Source: Bacteroidota bacterium
GTDB lineage: Bacteria; Bacteroidota; Bacteroidia; Bacteroidales; Lentimicrobiaceae
NCBI GenBank assembly: GCA_023441805.1
Contig: JAEZNO010000004.1
Coordinates: 35,338-99,337 of the forward strand
DNA: 64,000 nucleotides
Reading direction: 5' to 3'
The translations under genes were made by a program, and so were the position numbers. Below are positions 37,979-46,209 of this stretch, one piece after another (the stretch's first letter is position 1; every line of letters starts with the position of its first letter). The notes beneath the pieces are model-generated. The model did not search any database, had not been told where the DNA came from, and was given only the letters and a program-made list of their open reading frames with translations.

Positions 37979-38353
37979 ATGAATTTCCCTCTTAAAGTCC
38001 TTATTGCTGAAGATAACATTCTAAACCAGAGAATTATAAGCATCATGGTTGAAAAACTGGGTTGGGATTATTGTCTTGTGGATAATGGACAGAAAGCGGT
38101 TGAAGCATGTCGTTCAGAGAGTTACGATGCAGTGTTAATGGATATTGACATGCCTGTTATGAATGGGTGGGATGCTACTATGCAAATAAAAAAAATAAAG
38201 CCTAACCTGCCAATAATAGCTCTTACAGCCTTCTGCGAAGAAACTTTTCGTGAACGCAGTTTTGCAGCCGGGATGGATTATTTTCTTGCTAAACCTTATA
38301 ACCATGTTGAGATCGAAAGAACCGTTCTCAAAAGTATCCGTCCTGAATTTTAA
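37979..38353 (+). CDS. Single-domain response regulator (receiver only)
   Basis: The 124 residues make one CheY-like receiver: acidic pair in AEDNILNQR, phosphorylated Asp55 in AVLMDIDMPVMNGWDA, the switch Thr in IIALTAF and Lys in FLAKPY. There is no output domain, so it must act through protein contacts, for example in a phosphorelay. No kinase lies nearby. The style (NILNQRI near the N terminus) resembles receivers attached to hybrid kinases, so it may be a free-standing member of such a relay. Confidence 0.88.
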   Translation: MNFPLKVLIAEDNILNQRIISIMVEKLGWDYCLVDNGQKAVEACRSESYDAVLMDIDMPVMNGWDATMQIKKIKPNLPIIALTAFCEETFRERSFAAGMDYFLAKPYNHVEIERTVLKSIRPEF

Positions 38354-38394
38354 TTTAATTTGTCAATAACCTCTTCTGTTTAATCATTGCTTTG

Positions 38395-38402
38395 TATTTT
38401 TG
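38395..38402 (+). promoter_or_regulatory. -7 box upstream of pyrG
   Basis: TATTTTTG lies 50 bases before the pyrG start. No -33 element was found at the right spacing. Confidence 0.45.
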
Positions 38403-38452
38403 CAGCTTGTTGTTAACGGCAGCCTGTCGTTGTCTGATATTCAGGACGTTTT

Positions 38453-40105
38453 ATGGAAAAGAAATCATCTAACTCAAAAACCACTAAATACATATTTGTA
38501 ACCGGTGGTGTCGCCTCTTCTTTAGGCAAAGGTATTATTTCAGCTTCTCTTGCTAAATTACTACAAGCTCGAGGCTATTCTGTCACTATCCAAAAACTGG
38601 ATCCATATATTAATGTTGATCCCGGTACACTGAATCCTTATGAACATGGAGAGTGTTTTGTGACTAACGACGGGGCTGAAACTGATCTCGACCTGGGTCA
38701 CTATGAACGTTTCCTGAATGTGCCAACATCACAGGCAAATAATGTTACAACTGGTAGAATATACCAAACTGTCATCGAACGTGAACGACGTGGTGACTTT
38801 TTAGGTGCTACCGTGCAGGTAATCCCGCATATTACTGATGAAATAAAACGAAGGATTAAACTGCTGGGCCAGACCTATAACTTTGACTTTGTCATTACCG
38901 AGATAGGAGGCACAGTAGGTGACATTGAGTCACTACCTTACATTGAAGCAGTTCGTCAGATGAAATGGGAGATGGGAACCGATTGCATTGCCGTGCATCT
39001 GACATTGGTGCCTTACCTTGCTGCTGCCGGTGAACTCAAAACTAAGCCAACCCAACATTCTGTTAAAACACTGCTCGAGCAGGGAGTTCAGCCCGACATC
39101 ATTGTTTGTCGCACTGAAAAGCATCTGAGTGAGAGCATGCGCAATAAGATTGCCCTTTTCTGTAACGTAAACCCAACCGCAGTAATTGAATCAATTGATG
39201 CATCCACTATCTACGAGGTACCCCTTCTGATGCGCGATGAGAAACTAGATGTTGAAGTACTTGAGAAAGCAAGAATGCCTATCGACAGGCAACCCGACCT
39301 TACAAGATGGGAAGAGTTCCTGTATAAACTTAAACATCCTAAGAATGAAGTTACCATTGGTTTGATTGGGAAGTATGTTGAACTGAAGGATGCATACAAA
39401 TCAATAAACGAGGCCATCGTTCATGGTGGTGCTGCAAACCAATGCAAAGTGATAGTTAAACCTGTTCACTCTGAGGGTATTACTGAAAATAATCTTGAGG
39501 CATTAAAAGGCCTCGATGGGTTATTGGTGGCTCCCGGATTCGGTCATAGGGGAGTTGAAGGTAAAATTCTTGCCATAAAATATGCCCGCGAAAATAACAT
39601 ACCTTTCCTTGGCATTTGCCTGGGTATGCAATGTGCCGTAGTTGAATTCGGACGCAATGTTCTGAATTTGAAAGATGCTCACTCCACTGAAATGAATCCC
39701 GATACTCCTCACCCTGTTATTGATATAATGGAAGAGCAGAAGAAGGTTTCAAATAAAGGTGGTACAATGCGCCTTGGATCATATTCATGCAAAATTGACA
39801 GAGACACTAAGGTTTTTGAGGCTTATGGTTCAGAAGATATCGAAGAACGTCATCGTCACCGTTATGAGTTCAACAACAAGTATCTTAGGGATTACACTGC
39901 AGCCGGTCTTGTTCCGGTAGGTATGAATATTAAAAACGATCTTGTTGAGATAGTTGAACTACGGGGGCATCCATGGTTTGTTGGTATTCAGTTCCATCCT
40001 GAATATAAAAGCACTGTTGCAGAGCCACATCCATTGTTTGTACACTTTATAAAGGCTTGTGTTGAATATCACAAGCAACTGAATTTTGTTAAGGTAGCTC
40101 AGTGA
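38453..40105 (+). CDS. pyrG: CTP synthase
   Basis: PyrG makes CTP from UTP, ATP and glutamine. The 550-residue protein has the synthase domain (KYIFVTGGVASSLGKGI, DPYINVDPGTLNPYEHGECF) and a C-terminal class I glutamine amidotransferase with the nucleophile Cys in FLGICLGMQCAVVEF and the His/Glu pair in GIQFHPEYKS. Length is standard. It is followed by yidC, with a separate -7 box in the gap. Confidence 0.97.
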   Translation: MEKKSSNSKTTKYIFVTGGVASSLGKGIISASLAKLLQARGYSVTIQKLDPYINVDPGTLNPYEHGECFVTNDGAETDLDLGHYERFLNVPTSQANNVTTGRIYQTVIERERRGDFLGATVQVIPHITDEIKRRIKLLGQTYNFDFVITEIGGTVGDIESLPYIEAVRQMKWEMGTDCIAVHLTLVPYLAAAGELKTKPTQHSVKTLLEQGVQPDIIVCRTEKHLSESMRNKIALFCNVNPTAVIESIDASTIYEVPLLMRDEKLDVEVLEKARMPIDRQPDLTRWEEFLYKLKHPKNEVTIGLIGKYVELKDAYKSINEAIVHGGAANQCKVIVKPVHSEGITENNLEALKGLDGLLVAPGFGHRGVEGKILAIKYARENNIPFLGICLGMQCAVVEFGRNVLNLKDAHSTEMNPDTPHPVIDIMEEQKKVSNKGGTMRLGSYSCKIDRDTKVFEAYGSEDIEERHRHRYEFNNKYLRDYTAAGLVPVGMNIKNDLVEIVELRGHPWFVGIQFHPEYKSTVAEPHPLFVHFIKACVEYHKQLNFVKVAQ

Positions 40106-40123
40106 TGCTTCACTGGTTTTGAC

Positions 40124-40131
40124 TACCTTTG
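40124..40131 (+). promoter_or_regulatory. -7 box upstream of yidC
   Basis: TACCTTTG lies 32 bases before the yidC ATG. No clear -33 element. Confidence 0.4.
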
Positions 40132-40163
40132 CAGCCTTATAATGATCACATCTGTTGAATACT

Positions 40164-42098
40164 ATGAATAAAAACACCTTACTGGGAATTGTATTAATTT
40201 TTGCTCTGATGATTGCGTACACCGTAATGGTGTCACCTTCAAAAGAGGAACTTGCCGCGCGAAAGAAAACTCAGGATTCATTATTGCTTGTACAACAACA
40301 GCGTCAGCTCGATAGCCTGCAAATGGCCATTGAAGCAGCTAAAGCTGATTCATTACCTGCCGTTAGTTCAACAGGTACCGGTTCTGAAACCATAGATTCA
40401 GCTGTTGTTAAATCAAAACAGTATGAACTATTCGGCGAATTTGCCCATTCAGCTACTGGTACTTATGAGGAATACATTCTTGAATCCGACTTGCTAAAAT
40501 TAACTCTCAGCAATAAGGGTGGTCGAGTCAATAGTGTTCAACTCAAAGAATATAAGACATTCGATGGTCGACCACTGATTCTTTTCAGTGAGGATGCTTC
40601 TGATTTCAATATTGCTTTTTTTGCAGGTGTTCGTTCTCTGAATACCCGCGATCTATACTTTAAGCCTTATTGGCCTAATGCCAATACAAAGGGTAGTAAA
40701 CAACTTACTGTTACAGGAAATGACTCTGTTAGCTTTGCCTTGAGGGCATATCCCGGAAATACCGATTCGGTTGCAGGAAACAGCTATATCGAATTCCTTT
40801 ATACCATAAAAGGTAACAATTACATGGTTGATTATAAAATCAACTTTGTAAACATGGGCAATATTATAAAGTCAAATACTAAGGATATCAATATCGACTG
40901 GATGGCTCGCCTGATAAACCAGGAAAAGAATATCCAGAACGAACGAAATACCAGCACAATATATTACAGACATGCGGATGAAGAGGTTGACAACCTGAGC
41001 GAACGTAAGAACACCGAAGAACATATCAGTACCCCGGTAAAATGGGTTTCATACAGTCAGCAGTTCTTCTCGAATACCTTTATTGCAGATGATTATTTCC
41101 GTGACATTTCAGTTGTTAAGACAGTTGAGCCGGAAACCGAAGGTAAGTATCTACAAACAATGATGAGCACCATTACGATGCCATTTAAATCGCCCGACAA
41201 TCAATCGTTTGATTTTGCATTCTATTATGGTCCCAACAAGTATAACATACTTCGCAAATACAAGATGGATCTTGAAAAACAGATCCCATTGGGATGGAGT
41301 TTCTTTTTAATGCAGTGGATTAATCGTTATGCTGTAATTCCTGTCTTTAACTTCCTTGAAGGTTTCAACCTTAACTATGGAATCATCATCCTGATTTTGA
41401 CTATCCTTCTCAAGATAGTGCTCTTCCCAATTGCATATAAGACGTACGTTTCGTCAGCTAAAATGCGCTTGCTTAAGCCTGAGATTGATGAAATAAACGC
41501 CAAGTATCCGAAGCCTGACGATGCAATGAAAAAACAGCAGGCAACAATGACACTCTACAAAAAAGCAGGAGTGAATCCATTAGCCGGATGTGTACCAATG
41601 CTTCTTCAGCTCCCCATTCTCATTGCGATGTTCCGCTTTTTCCCGGCATCCATTGAATTGCGTCAGGAAGCTTTTCTTTGGGCTAAAGACCTTTCAAGTT
41701 ACGATTCTGTCCTCGATCTTCCTTTCAATATACCATTCTATGGTGATCATGTGAGCTTATTTACGCTCTTGATGACCATTTCAACTATTATCTATACCAA
41801 GATAAATAATGACATGATGGCTACCGGAAACCAGATGCCCGGTATGAAAACCATGATGTATCTGATGCCAATCATGTTCCTTGGTTTCTTCAATAGCTAT
41901 TCTGCCGGTCTCAGCTACTACTATCTGCTTGCTAACCTTATAACTTTTGCTCAAATGTTTGCTATAAGGCGTTTTGTTGATGAGAAAAAACTTCACGCCC
42001 AAATACAGGAAAACAAAAAGAAACCCGTGAAAAAATCAGGTTTCCAGAAACGCCTGGAGGATATGGCAAAACAGCAACAGCAACAACGTCGTAAATAA
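40164..42098 (+). CDS. yidC: Membrane protein insertase YidC
   Basis: YidC inserts proteins into the inner membrane, alone or with SecYEG. I use ATG 40164 (MNKNTLLGIVLIFALMIAYT) as start; an in-frame TTG nine bases earlier is less likely. The 644 residues comprise an N-terminal helix, a large periplasmic P1 domain (about residues 90-370) and the conserved core of five helices (GIIILILTILLKIVLFP, AGVNPLAGCVPMLLQLPILI, SYSAGLSYYYLLANLITFAQ). The C terminus is basic and Gln-rich (KQQQQQRRK), probably for ribosome contact. Confidence 0.96.
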   Translation: MNKNTLLGIVLIFALMIAYTVMVSPSKEELAARKKTQDSLLLVQQQRQLDSLQMAIEAAKADSLPAVSSTGTGSETIDSAVVKSKQYELFGEFAHSATGTYEEYILESDLLKLTLSNKGGRVNSVQLKEYKTFDGRPLILFSEDASDFNIAFFAGVRSLNTRDLYFKPYWPNANTKGSKQLTVTGNDSVSFALRAYPGNTDSVAGNSYIEFLYTIKGNNYMVDYKINFVNMGNIIKSNTKDINIDWMARLINQEKNIQNERNTSTIYYRHADEEVDNLSERKNTEEHISTPVKWVSYSQQFFSNTFIADDYFRDISVVKTVEPETEGKYLQTMMSTITMPFKSPDNQSFDFAFYYGPNKYNILRKYKMDLEKQIPLGWSFFLMQWINRYAVIPVFNFLEGFNLNYGIIILILTILLKIVLFPIAYKTYVSSAKMRLLKPEIDEINAKYPKPDDAMKKQQATMTLYKKAGVNPLAGCVPMLLQLPILIAMFRFFPASIELRQEAFLWAKDLSSYDSVLDLPFNIPFYGDHVSLFTLLMTISTIIYTKINNDMMATGNQMPGMKTMMYLMPIMFLGFFNSYSAGLSYYYLLANLITFAQMFAIRRFVDEKKLHAQIQENKKKPVKKSGFQKRLEDMAKQQQQQRRK

Positions 42099-42253
42099 TA
42101 TTACAATTAGCGACTGTATTATAGGGATATAAGCTGAGTAACTACATTACTATAAAAAGCTAGTTAAGGAAGATTACTAAATCGGTAAATTTTCATTAAC
42201 TAGAAAGAACCGAAACAAGTCAAACTAAAAACAGCCAGAGCGCCGGACAAGAA

Positions 42254-42685
42254 ATGGATGAATTAAAACCCGGACGGGTAACAGGATTAGGTGGGGTCTT
42301 TATTAAGTATGATGACCCTGAAAAGATTCGCAAATGGTATGCTGAATATCTGGGCATTCAAATAGATGAATACGGAACCAGTTTTGAATGGAGAGATGCA
42401 CGTGATCCTGATAAGAAAGGTTTTACTGTTTGGTCGCCATTTTCGAAAGCCAGTGAATACTTCAAGCCTTCAAACAAGGAGATCATGCTCAATTTCATAG
42501 TAGATGATCTTGACGCCATTCTTGAAAAGCTGGCAATGAAAGGAGTTTACCGGCTAAGTGCCATAGAGCGTACCGATTATGGCCGATTTGCACATATCGT
42601 AGATCCGGAGGGTACTAAGATTGAACTGTGGGAAGCAGATGCAGCTTCGTACGATAAAATGATCGGAGAGAATAGAACCTATTAA
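42254..42685 (+). CDS. VOC-family (glyoxalase/bleomycin resistance-like) protein
   Basis: The 143-residue protein has the paired beta-alpha-beta units of the vicinal oxygen chelate fold: GLGGVFIKYDDPEKIRKWY, GFTVWSPF and the C-terminal FAHIVDPEGTKIELWEADA, with a metal-type Glu near the end. Members bind metal or small molecules and range from glyoxalases to drug-binding proteins; the substrate here is unknown. The gene stands alone with 155 bases of featureless AT-rich DNA upstream. Confidence 0.88.
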   Translation: MDELKPGRVTGLGGVFIKYDDPEKIRKWYAEYLGIQIDEYGTSFEWRDARDPDKKGFTVWSPFSKASEYFKPSNKEIMLNFIVDDLDAILEKLAMKGVYRLSAIERTDYGRFAHIVDPEGTKIELWEADAASYDKMIGENRTY

Positions 42686-42838
42686 CTCTTCCTGCTTTCA
42701 ATTGTACTCAAGAAGTGAATGTCAGGCCTTCAAACTCCTGGTGAGTTCTGATTGTACTGCCGTCTCTCATTAAAGTCCTTCGGTGCCTGGAAGGTTGTTG
42801 TTATCGATGTAAAGGTAATTTGATTATTTTCGTGGCAA

Positions 42839-43348
42839 ATGATGAGGAAGATTAACTTTTTTTCTTTAATCCTTGTTTGTGTGATGATGATGGCATCATT
42901 GCAACTATCTGCTCAGCACCAGCCTTCATCAAAGAAACCATTGAAACAGCTTATTAAAGAAGGCACTGAAAGCAACTTCATTGGCATTTATACACTTATT
43001 ACCTGTAATGAGGACAGTCTTTTCTTTAAGAGTGATACAATACATCTTTATGATAATGCATACTACTTCAATACAATAGGAATATGTTGCGAATTTATAG
43101 AATGGGAGTTTATTGATGATGACCTTATACGCCAACAACAACCTCAGACGTGTCTCGATCCTCCAAGTATGCTAACCTCTGATATACATTATTACAAATA
43201 CCGCATTACTAAACACAAAAGAAGAGCCTACCTTAGACTTTACACGAAAAAAGATGTCTTTGAATCTTACCTCGTCGAGAACATTGAGTACTTTGAGCTG
43301 CCGGGTGAAAACAACTGCAGACATATCACCCTTATTCGAATAAAATAA
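42839..43348 (+). CDS. Small secreted protein of unknown function
   Basis: The 169-residue product has a clear signal peptide (MMRKINFFSLILVCVMMMAS..., ending QLSAQ). The mature part has six or so Cys residues, a beta-rich pattern with NAYYFNTIGICCEFIEWEFI and a basic stretch (ITKHKRRAYLRLY). I recognise no family. Its start may be either of two adjacent ATG codons. The 153 bases before it and 176 bases after it show no RNA gene or strong hairpin. Confidence 0.65.
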   Translation: MMRKINFFSLILVCVMMMASLQLSAQHQPSSKKPLKQLIKEGTESNFIGIYTLITCNEDSLFFKSDTIHLYDNAYYFNTIGICCEFIEWEFIDDDLIRQQQPQTCLDPPSMLTSDIHYYKYRITKHKRRAYLRLYTKKDVFESYLVENIEYFELPGENNCRHITLIRIK

Positions 43349-43524
43349 TTCAGACTTCTCTCCCTTTAAGGTAATAATTATTTCCTACCCCAAAAACTTT
43401 CCCGGAATCGATTACTGCAACATTCGACTTACTGCATGTTAAAACACTATGCGCTCTTCATCCGGCTATATACTCTCTTCAGCAATATAATTCCTTCCTT
43501 CAGCTTAAACACTCACCTTCAGGT

Positions 43525-43824
43525 CTATGCGCTCTTTTTTCGGAATACGATACCATGAATAATGTTGAAAGTGGTATCGCCGGAGACGGGTAATTCTTTA
43601 GTTTCAACATCGCTAATATCGCATTCTGACGGACCAGTCTGTGCCCAGTTTACAAATTGCTTCAATCGGTCGGTGTCACCTTCAACTTCTATCAAAATAT
43701 CATGGTCGATATACATGGCAGTCCCTGAAAGCTTGAGGGTCTTTGCCATTTCGACTGCTGCTTTCCGGAACCCGCAGCGCTGCACGTTATTACCTTTGAT
43801 GGTGATCTGTAATCTTTTGGTCAT
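43525..43824 (-). CDS. Acylphosphatase-like protein with altered active site
   Basis: From ATG 43824 this is a 99-residue protein of acylphosphatase size and fold: KRLQITIKGNNVQRCGFRKA (phosphate-binding loop with Arg20), then LSGTAMYIDHD and ILIEVEGDTDRLKQFVNW, FVNWAQTGPS. Acylphosphatases hydrolyse carboxyl phosphates using an Arg and an Asn. The Arg is kept, but the Asn of the usual G-W-V-R-N pattern is Tyr38 here, and VQGVGFR has become VQRCGFR. It may have lost or changed activity. The frame extends 41 codons upstream with poor coding character, so I reject the longer form. Confidence 0.8.
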   Translation of the reverse strand: MTKRLQITIKGNNVQRCGFRKAAVEMAKTLKLSGTAMYIDHDILIEVEGDTDRLKQFVNWAQTGPSECDISDVETKELPVSGDTTFNIIHGIVFRKKSA

Positions 43825-44196
43825 TGGATTAACAGTTTTATGTTGCGAATTTAAACAATCACCACCTAAGAGTGAATATAATTTGATAAATAAATACCGG
43901 CGAATATTCATTAAACCCATACACTTGTTCAAAGTTGGGGATTTCAACCCATCACCCGAATTGTGATAACGATTGTGATAACCTGTACTTTTTTGTAGTT
44001 AGTGGTACACCATTTTGCATTTTACACCAAATACTTTCTACCATATAACTACCATATAACGACCAGTATACTACCACTAATTGTAGTTGGGAACTGGTTG
44101 CAATCCGGTACTTAGGTGGTTGCAAAGTCTGAAACAATAATTACAGACCTGCTTTGGGTAAAACTAGTTCAGATTTAATCGTGTAAGTACAGATAA
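43825..44196. other. Intergenic region with short repeats
   Basis: No gene is visible in 372 bases. TTAGTGGTA (43999-44007) and TACCACTAA (44072-44080) are inverted copies, TTGTAGTT occurs at 43993-44000 and 44081-44088, and TACCATATAAC is present twice in tandem near 44040-44060. Upstream control of the acylphosphatase-like gene is possible. Confidence 0.5.
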
Positions 44197-44955
44197 TTAC
44201 CAGGGACTGCAGGGATATGCCTGGACGAACGAATTGCTGCCGGGAGTTATAGAATAAACCAAACCCACTGAAACAAAAGTATAATGATCGTTTGCTGTAG
44301 TGGCTGTCCCTTCGTAACCATCCAATTTATCGTTACGAGTATTGTGAATGCTCAATCGTAAAGTACTTCTTAAATGCCTACTCAGCGAATAATCAATGCC
44401 TATTCCTGATACCAGAACAGGTTCTAAACTGACATCTGAAACATATTGTAAATTGGGCTGACCTGCATCGGGAAGCATAAGATTCTGTGATGTATTGGTA
44501 ACACTGCTATTCAACAATCCTACTCCAATCATACCTATTGCCCTGAAATGAGTCTCTGATGAAGGTGACAGCAGACTTATCACATTTAGTTCGGTTGAAA
44601 GGCTTATTTCATTGAAACTACTGATAAAAAATGACTTCAAACCCGGATTGATTCCCTGCATTCTGCCCTTCAAATAGTTTATGTTTACTGAAATGGAAGG
44701 TGAAAATTGCTTGCCTGCCATTAATGAAAAGCCGACATCACTTTCGTTATTAAGCTTCAAGAGTATGTCGTTGTCGTGAACACTCAAATCGCCGAAAAAT
44801 GATACAAAACCACCATTTACACCCACCATCCATCCTTTGTCAGCCGAATAAGATTGTGCCTGTATATTCATCCCCATTAACATTATAAGTATCATAACCC
44901 ATAATGTGATCTGGTTTGAAATCTGAGATTTGTAAGGAAGACTTTTGTCCGACAT
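44197..44955 (-). CDS. Outer-membrane beta-barrel protein
   Basis: The 252-residue protein has an N-terminal export signal (about residues 15-34, ending IQAQ) after a short polar stretch. The mature part starts DKGWMVGVNGGFVSFFGDLS, the opening of small Bacteroidota barrel proteins of the PorT/OmpA-like group, and shows alternating polar/hydrophobic strands, though the last residues (PCSPW) are not the usual terminal aromatic strand. No OmpA C-terminal peptidoglycan domain is present. Function unknown. A TACTTTTG -7 box lies 43 bases upstream (44998-45005, minus strand). Confidence 0.78.
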   Translation of the reverse strand: MSDKSLPYKSQISNQITLWVMILIMLMGMNIQAQSYSADKGWMVGVNGGFVSFFGDLSVHDNDILLKLNNESDVGFSLMAGKQFSPSISVNINYLKGRMQGINPGLKSFFISSFNEISLSTELNVISLLSPSSETHFRAIGMIGVGLLNSSVTNTSQNLMLPDAGQPNLQYVSDVSLEPVLVSGIGIDYSLSRHLRSTLRLSIHNTRNDKLDGYEGTATTANDHYTFVSVGLVYSITPGSNSFVQAYPCSPW

Positions 44956-45113
44956 TTATATTAAAGTACTGTAGATACTATTAATACCAAATTCTTGCAA
45001 AAGTAATGCTTTAATTCCACTTCTTAGGAATTCGCTGAAGTTCATATACATTAGTTCGCTCCATTTTGATAATAATGAGGAGTGACCTTCAGCCTTTCTA
45101 CTCTTTTAGTATC

Positions 45114-45355
45114 TTAGTTGAGTAGCCATTGTACACAATAGCCCTGAATTGGGGTAATATCAACCCAGTTATCTCCATCATCATACGATCTGTATGCTGC
45201 ACCGGTTGAACCAAACCACACACGATCATCAGGACTCACTACTACGGTTATTCCATCGAGCAAATTGGAACCATCCATAAGCTTAGTCCAGTTCATTCCA
45301 TTATTGTTGACTTGAAAAGGCCTTCTTCTTCACCAAAGATGCTAAAAGTAGCGAC
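45114..45355 (-). pseudogene. Frameshifted relic of a BNR/Ycf48-type repeat protein
   Basis: Reading the minus strand from 45355, one frame gives VATFSIFGEEEGLFKST and then runs out near 45305. The next frame continues NNGMNWTKLMDGSNLLDG, then DDRVWFGSTGAAYRSYDDG and a stop at 45114. Joined across one missing base they make a normal pair of BNR-type repeats (KST-NNGMNWTKL and RSYDDGDNWVDI are the typical S-x-D-x-G-x-x-W asp-box pattern). A TAA stands directly before the first part, so only about 80 codons of a once larger protein survive. An open reading of 60 codons from 45296 remains but is unlikely to be functional. Confidence 0.65.
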
Positions 45356-45380
45356 TTAACTCCCGGAAGGTTATTGGGGG

Positions 45381-46040
45381 TTAGGTTTCAATCAGGCCTT
45401 TGCTGATTGCATATTTCATTAACCCGACTATTGTCTTAGTTTTGGTTTTGATGAAGATATTACGCCGGTGGGCCTCAACAGTCCTTTCGCTGATGAATAG
45501 TTTCTCAGCTATTTGCTCATTGCTGTATTCCTTGGCGACAAGGTTAAGAACCTCGATTTCACGTGATGATAGTGTTGGTTTTGGTTCTTCTGATTGATCC
45601 TGTTCTTCTACTGAAGTGCCAAGATTGTCCATTATAATTTGCTGCGTATTGATGCTGAGGTATTTGCCTTTGCTGTGTACAATTCGAATAGCCTCGATAA
45701 CCTCATTCATGTTAGTACGTTTCAACACGAAGCCCGCCGCACCTGCTTTTATCATCCTGGTGATGATTGAAATGTCGTCGTGCATAGTGAGGGCTATAAT
45801 TCTGACTGAAGGATACATCCTGCGAATTTTCTCTGTCGCTTCAATGCCTGAACCTCCGGGCATGTTTATATCCATCAGAACAACATCAACCTGATGTTCC
45901 TGCAGAAATGCTAGTGTCTCATCCATCGAGTTGGCACCTCCGGCAAAAACTATATCCGGTTCGCATTCAAGCAATGATTTCAATCCCTCAACCATCAATT
46001 GATGATCATCAACTACTAAAACTCTTATCTGTTCCATCAC
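45381..46040 (-). CDS. NarL/FixJ-family response regulator with LuxR-type HTH
   Basis: The 219-residue protein has a receiver domain (VLVVDDHQLMVEGL, phospho-acceptor Asp57 in DVVLMDINMPGGSG, ALTMHDD, FVLKRTN) and a C-terminal LuxR-type helix-turn-helix (LSSREIEVLNLVAKEYSNEQ, IAEKLFISERTVEAHRRNI). It binds DNA when phosphorylated. It lies just downstream of a HisKA_3 histidine kinase on the same strand, its evident partner. Targets are not visible; the neighbouring T9SS cargo gene at 48413 is divergent from the kinase gene and is one candidate. Confidence 0.94.
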   Translation of the reverse strand: MMEQIRVLVVDDHQLMVEGLKSLLECEPDIVFAGGANSMDETLAFLQEHQVDVVLMDINMPGGSGIEATEKIRRMYPSVRIIALTMHDDISIITRMIKAGAAGFVLKRTNMNEVIEAIRIVHSKGKYLSINTQQIIMDNLGTSVEEQDQSEEPKPTLSSREIEVLNLVAKEYSNEQIAEKLFISERTVEAHRRNIFIKTKTKTIVGLMKYAISKGLIET

Positions 46041-46117
46041 ATAAACTTGTTTAAATGCTCCAAATAGATACTAAATCGTTATAAATAGTTGAATCTTGCT
46101 AAATACTCACCTCTCAT

Positions 46118-46209
46118 AATCATCGCAACTCATTTGTATTATTACATTGCTAATCATCTTAACTCACTTGTATCAGTCATCGTTAATCATCTCAACTCAC
46201 CGGTATCAG
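46118..46209 (-). repeat. Three degenerate 25-bp direct repeats at the 3' end of the kinase gene
   Basis: Copies start at 46118, 46152 and 46185 (period 34 and 33). On the plus strand the shared core is AATCATCnnAACTCA followed by a TGTAT or GGTAT step. The third copy contains the kinase stop codon, so the others look like duplications of the gene's 3' tail. Confidence 0.7.

Noticed and set aside
45114..45296. Intact 60-codon gene
   Set aside because: It starts in the middle of a BNR repeat and continues an upstream frame broken by one base, so a relic is more likely.
46118..46209. Possible CRISPR from three evenly spaced 25-bp repeats
   Set aside because: Repeats are degenerate, spacers are only 8-9 bases, and one copy overlaps coding sequence.
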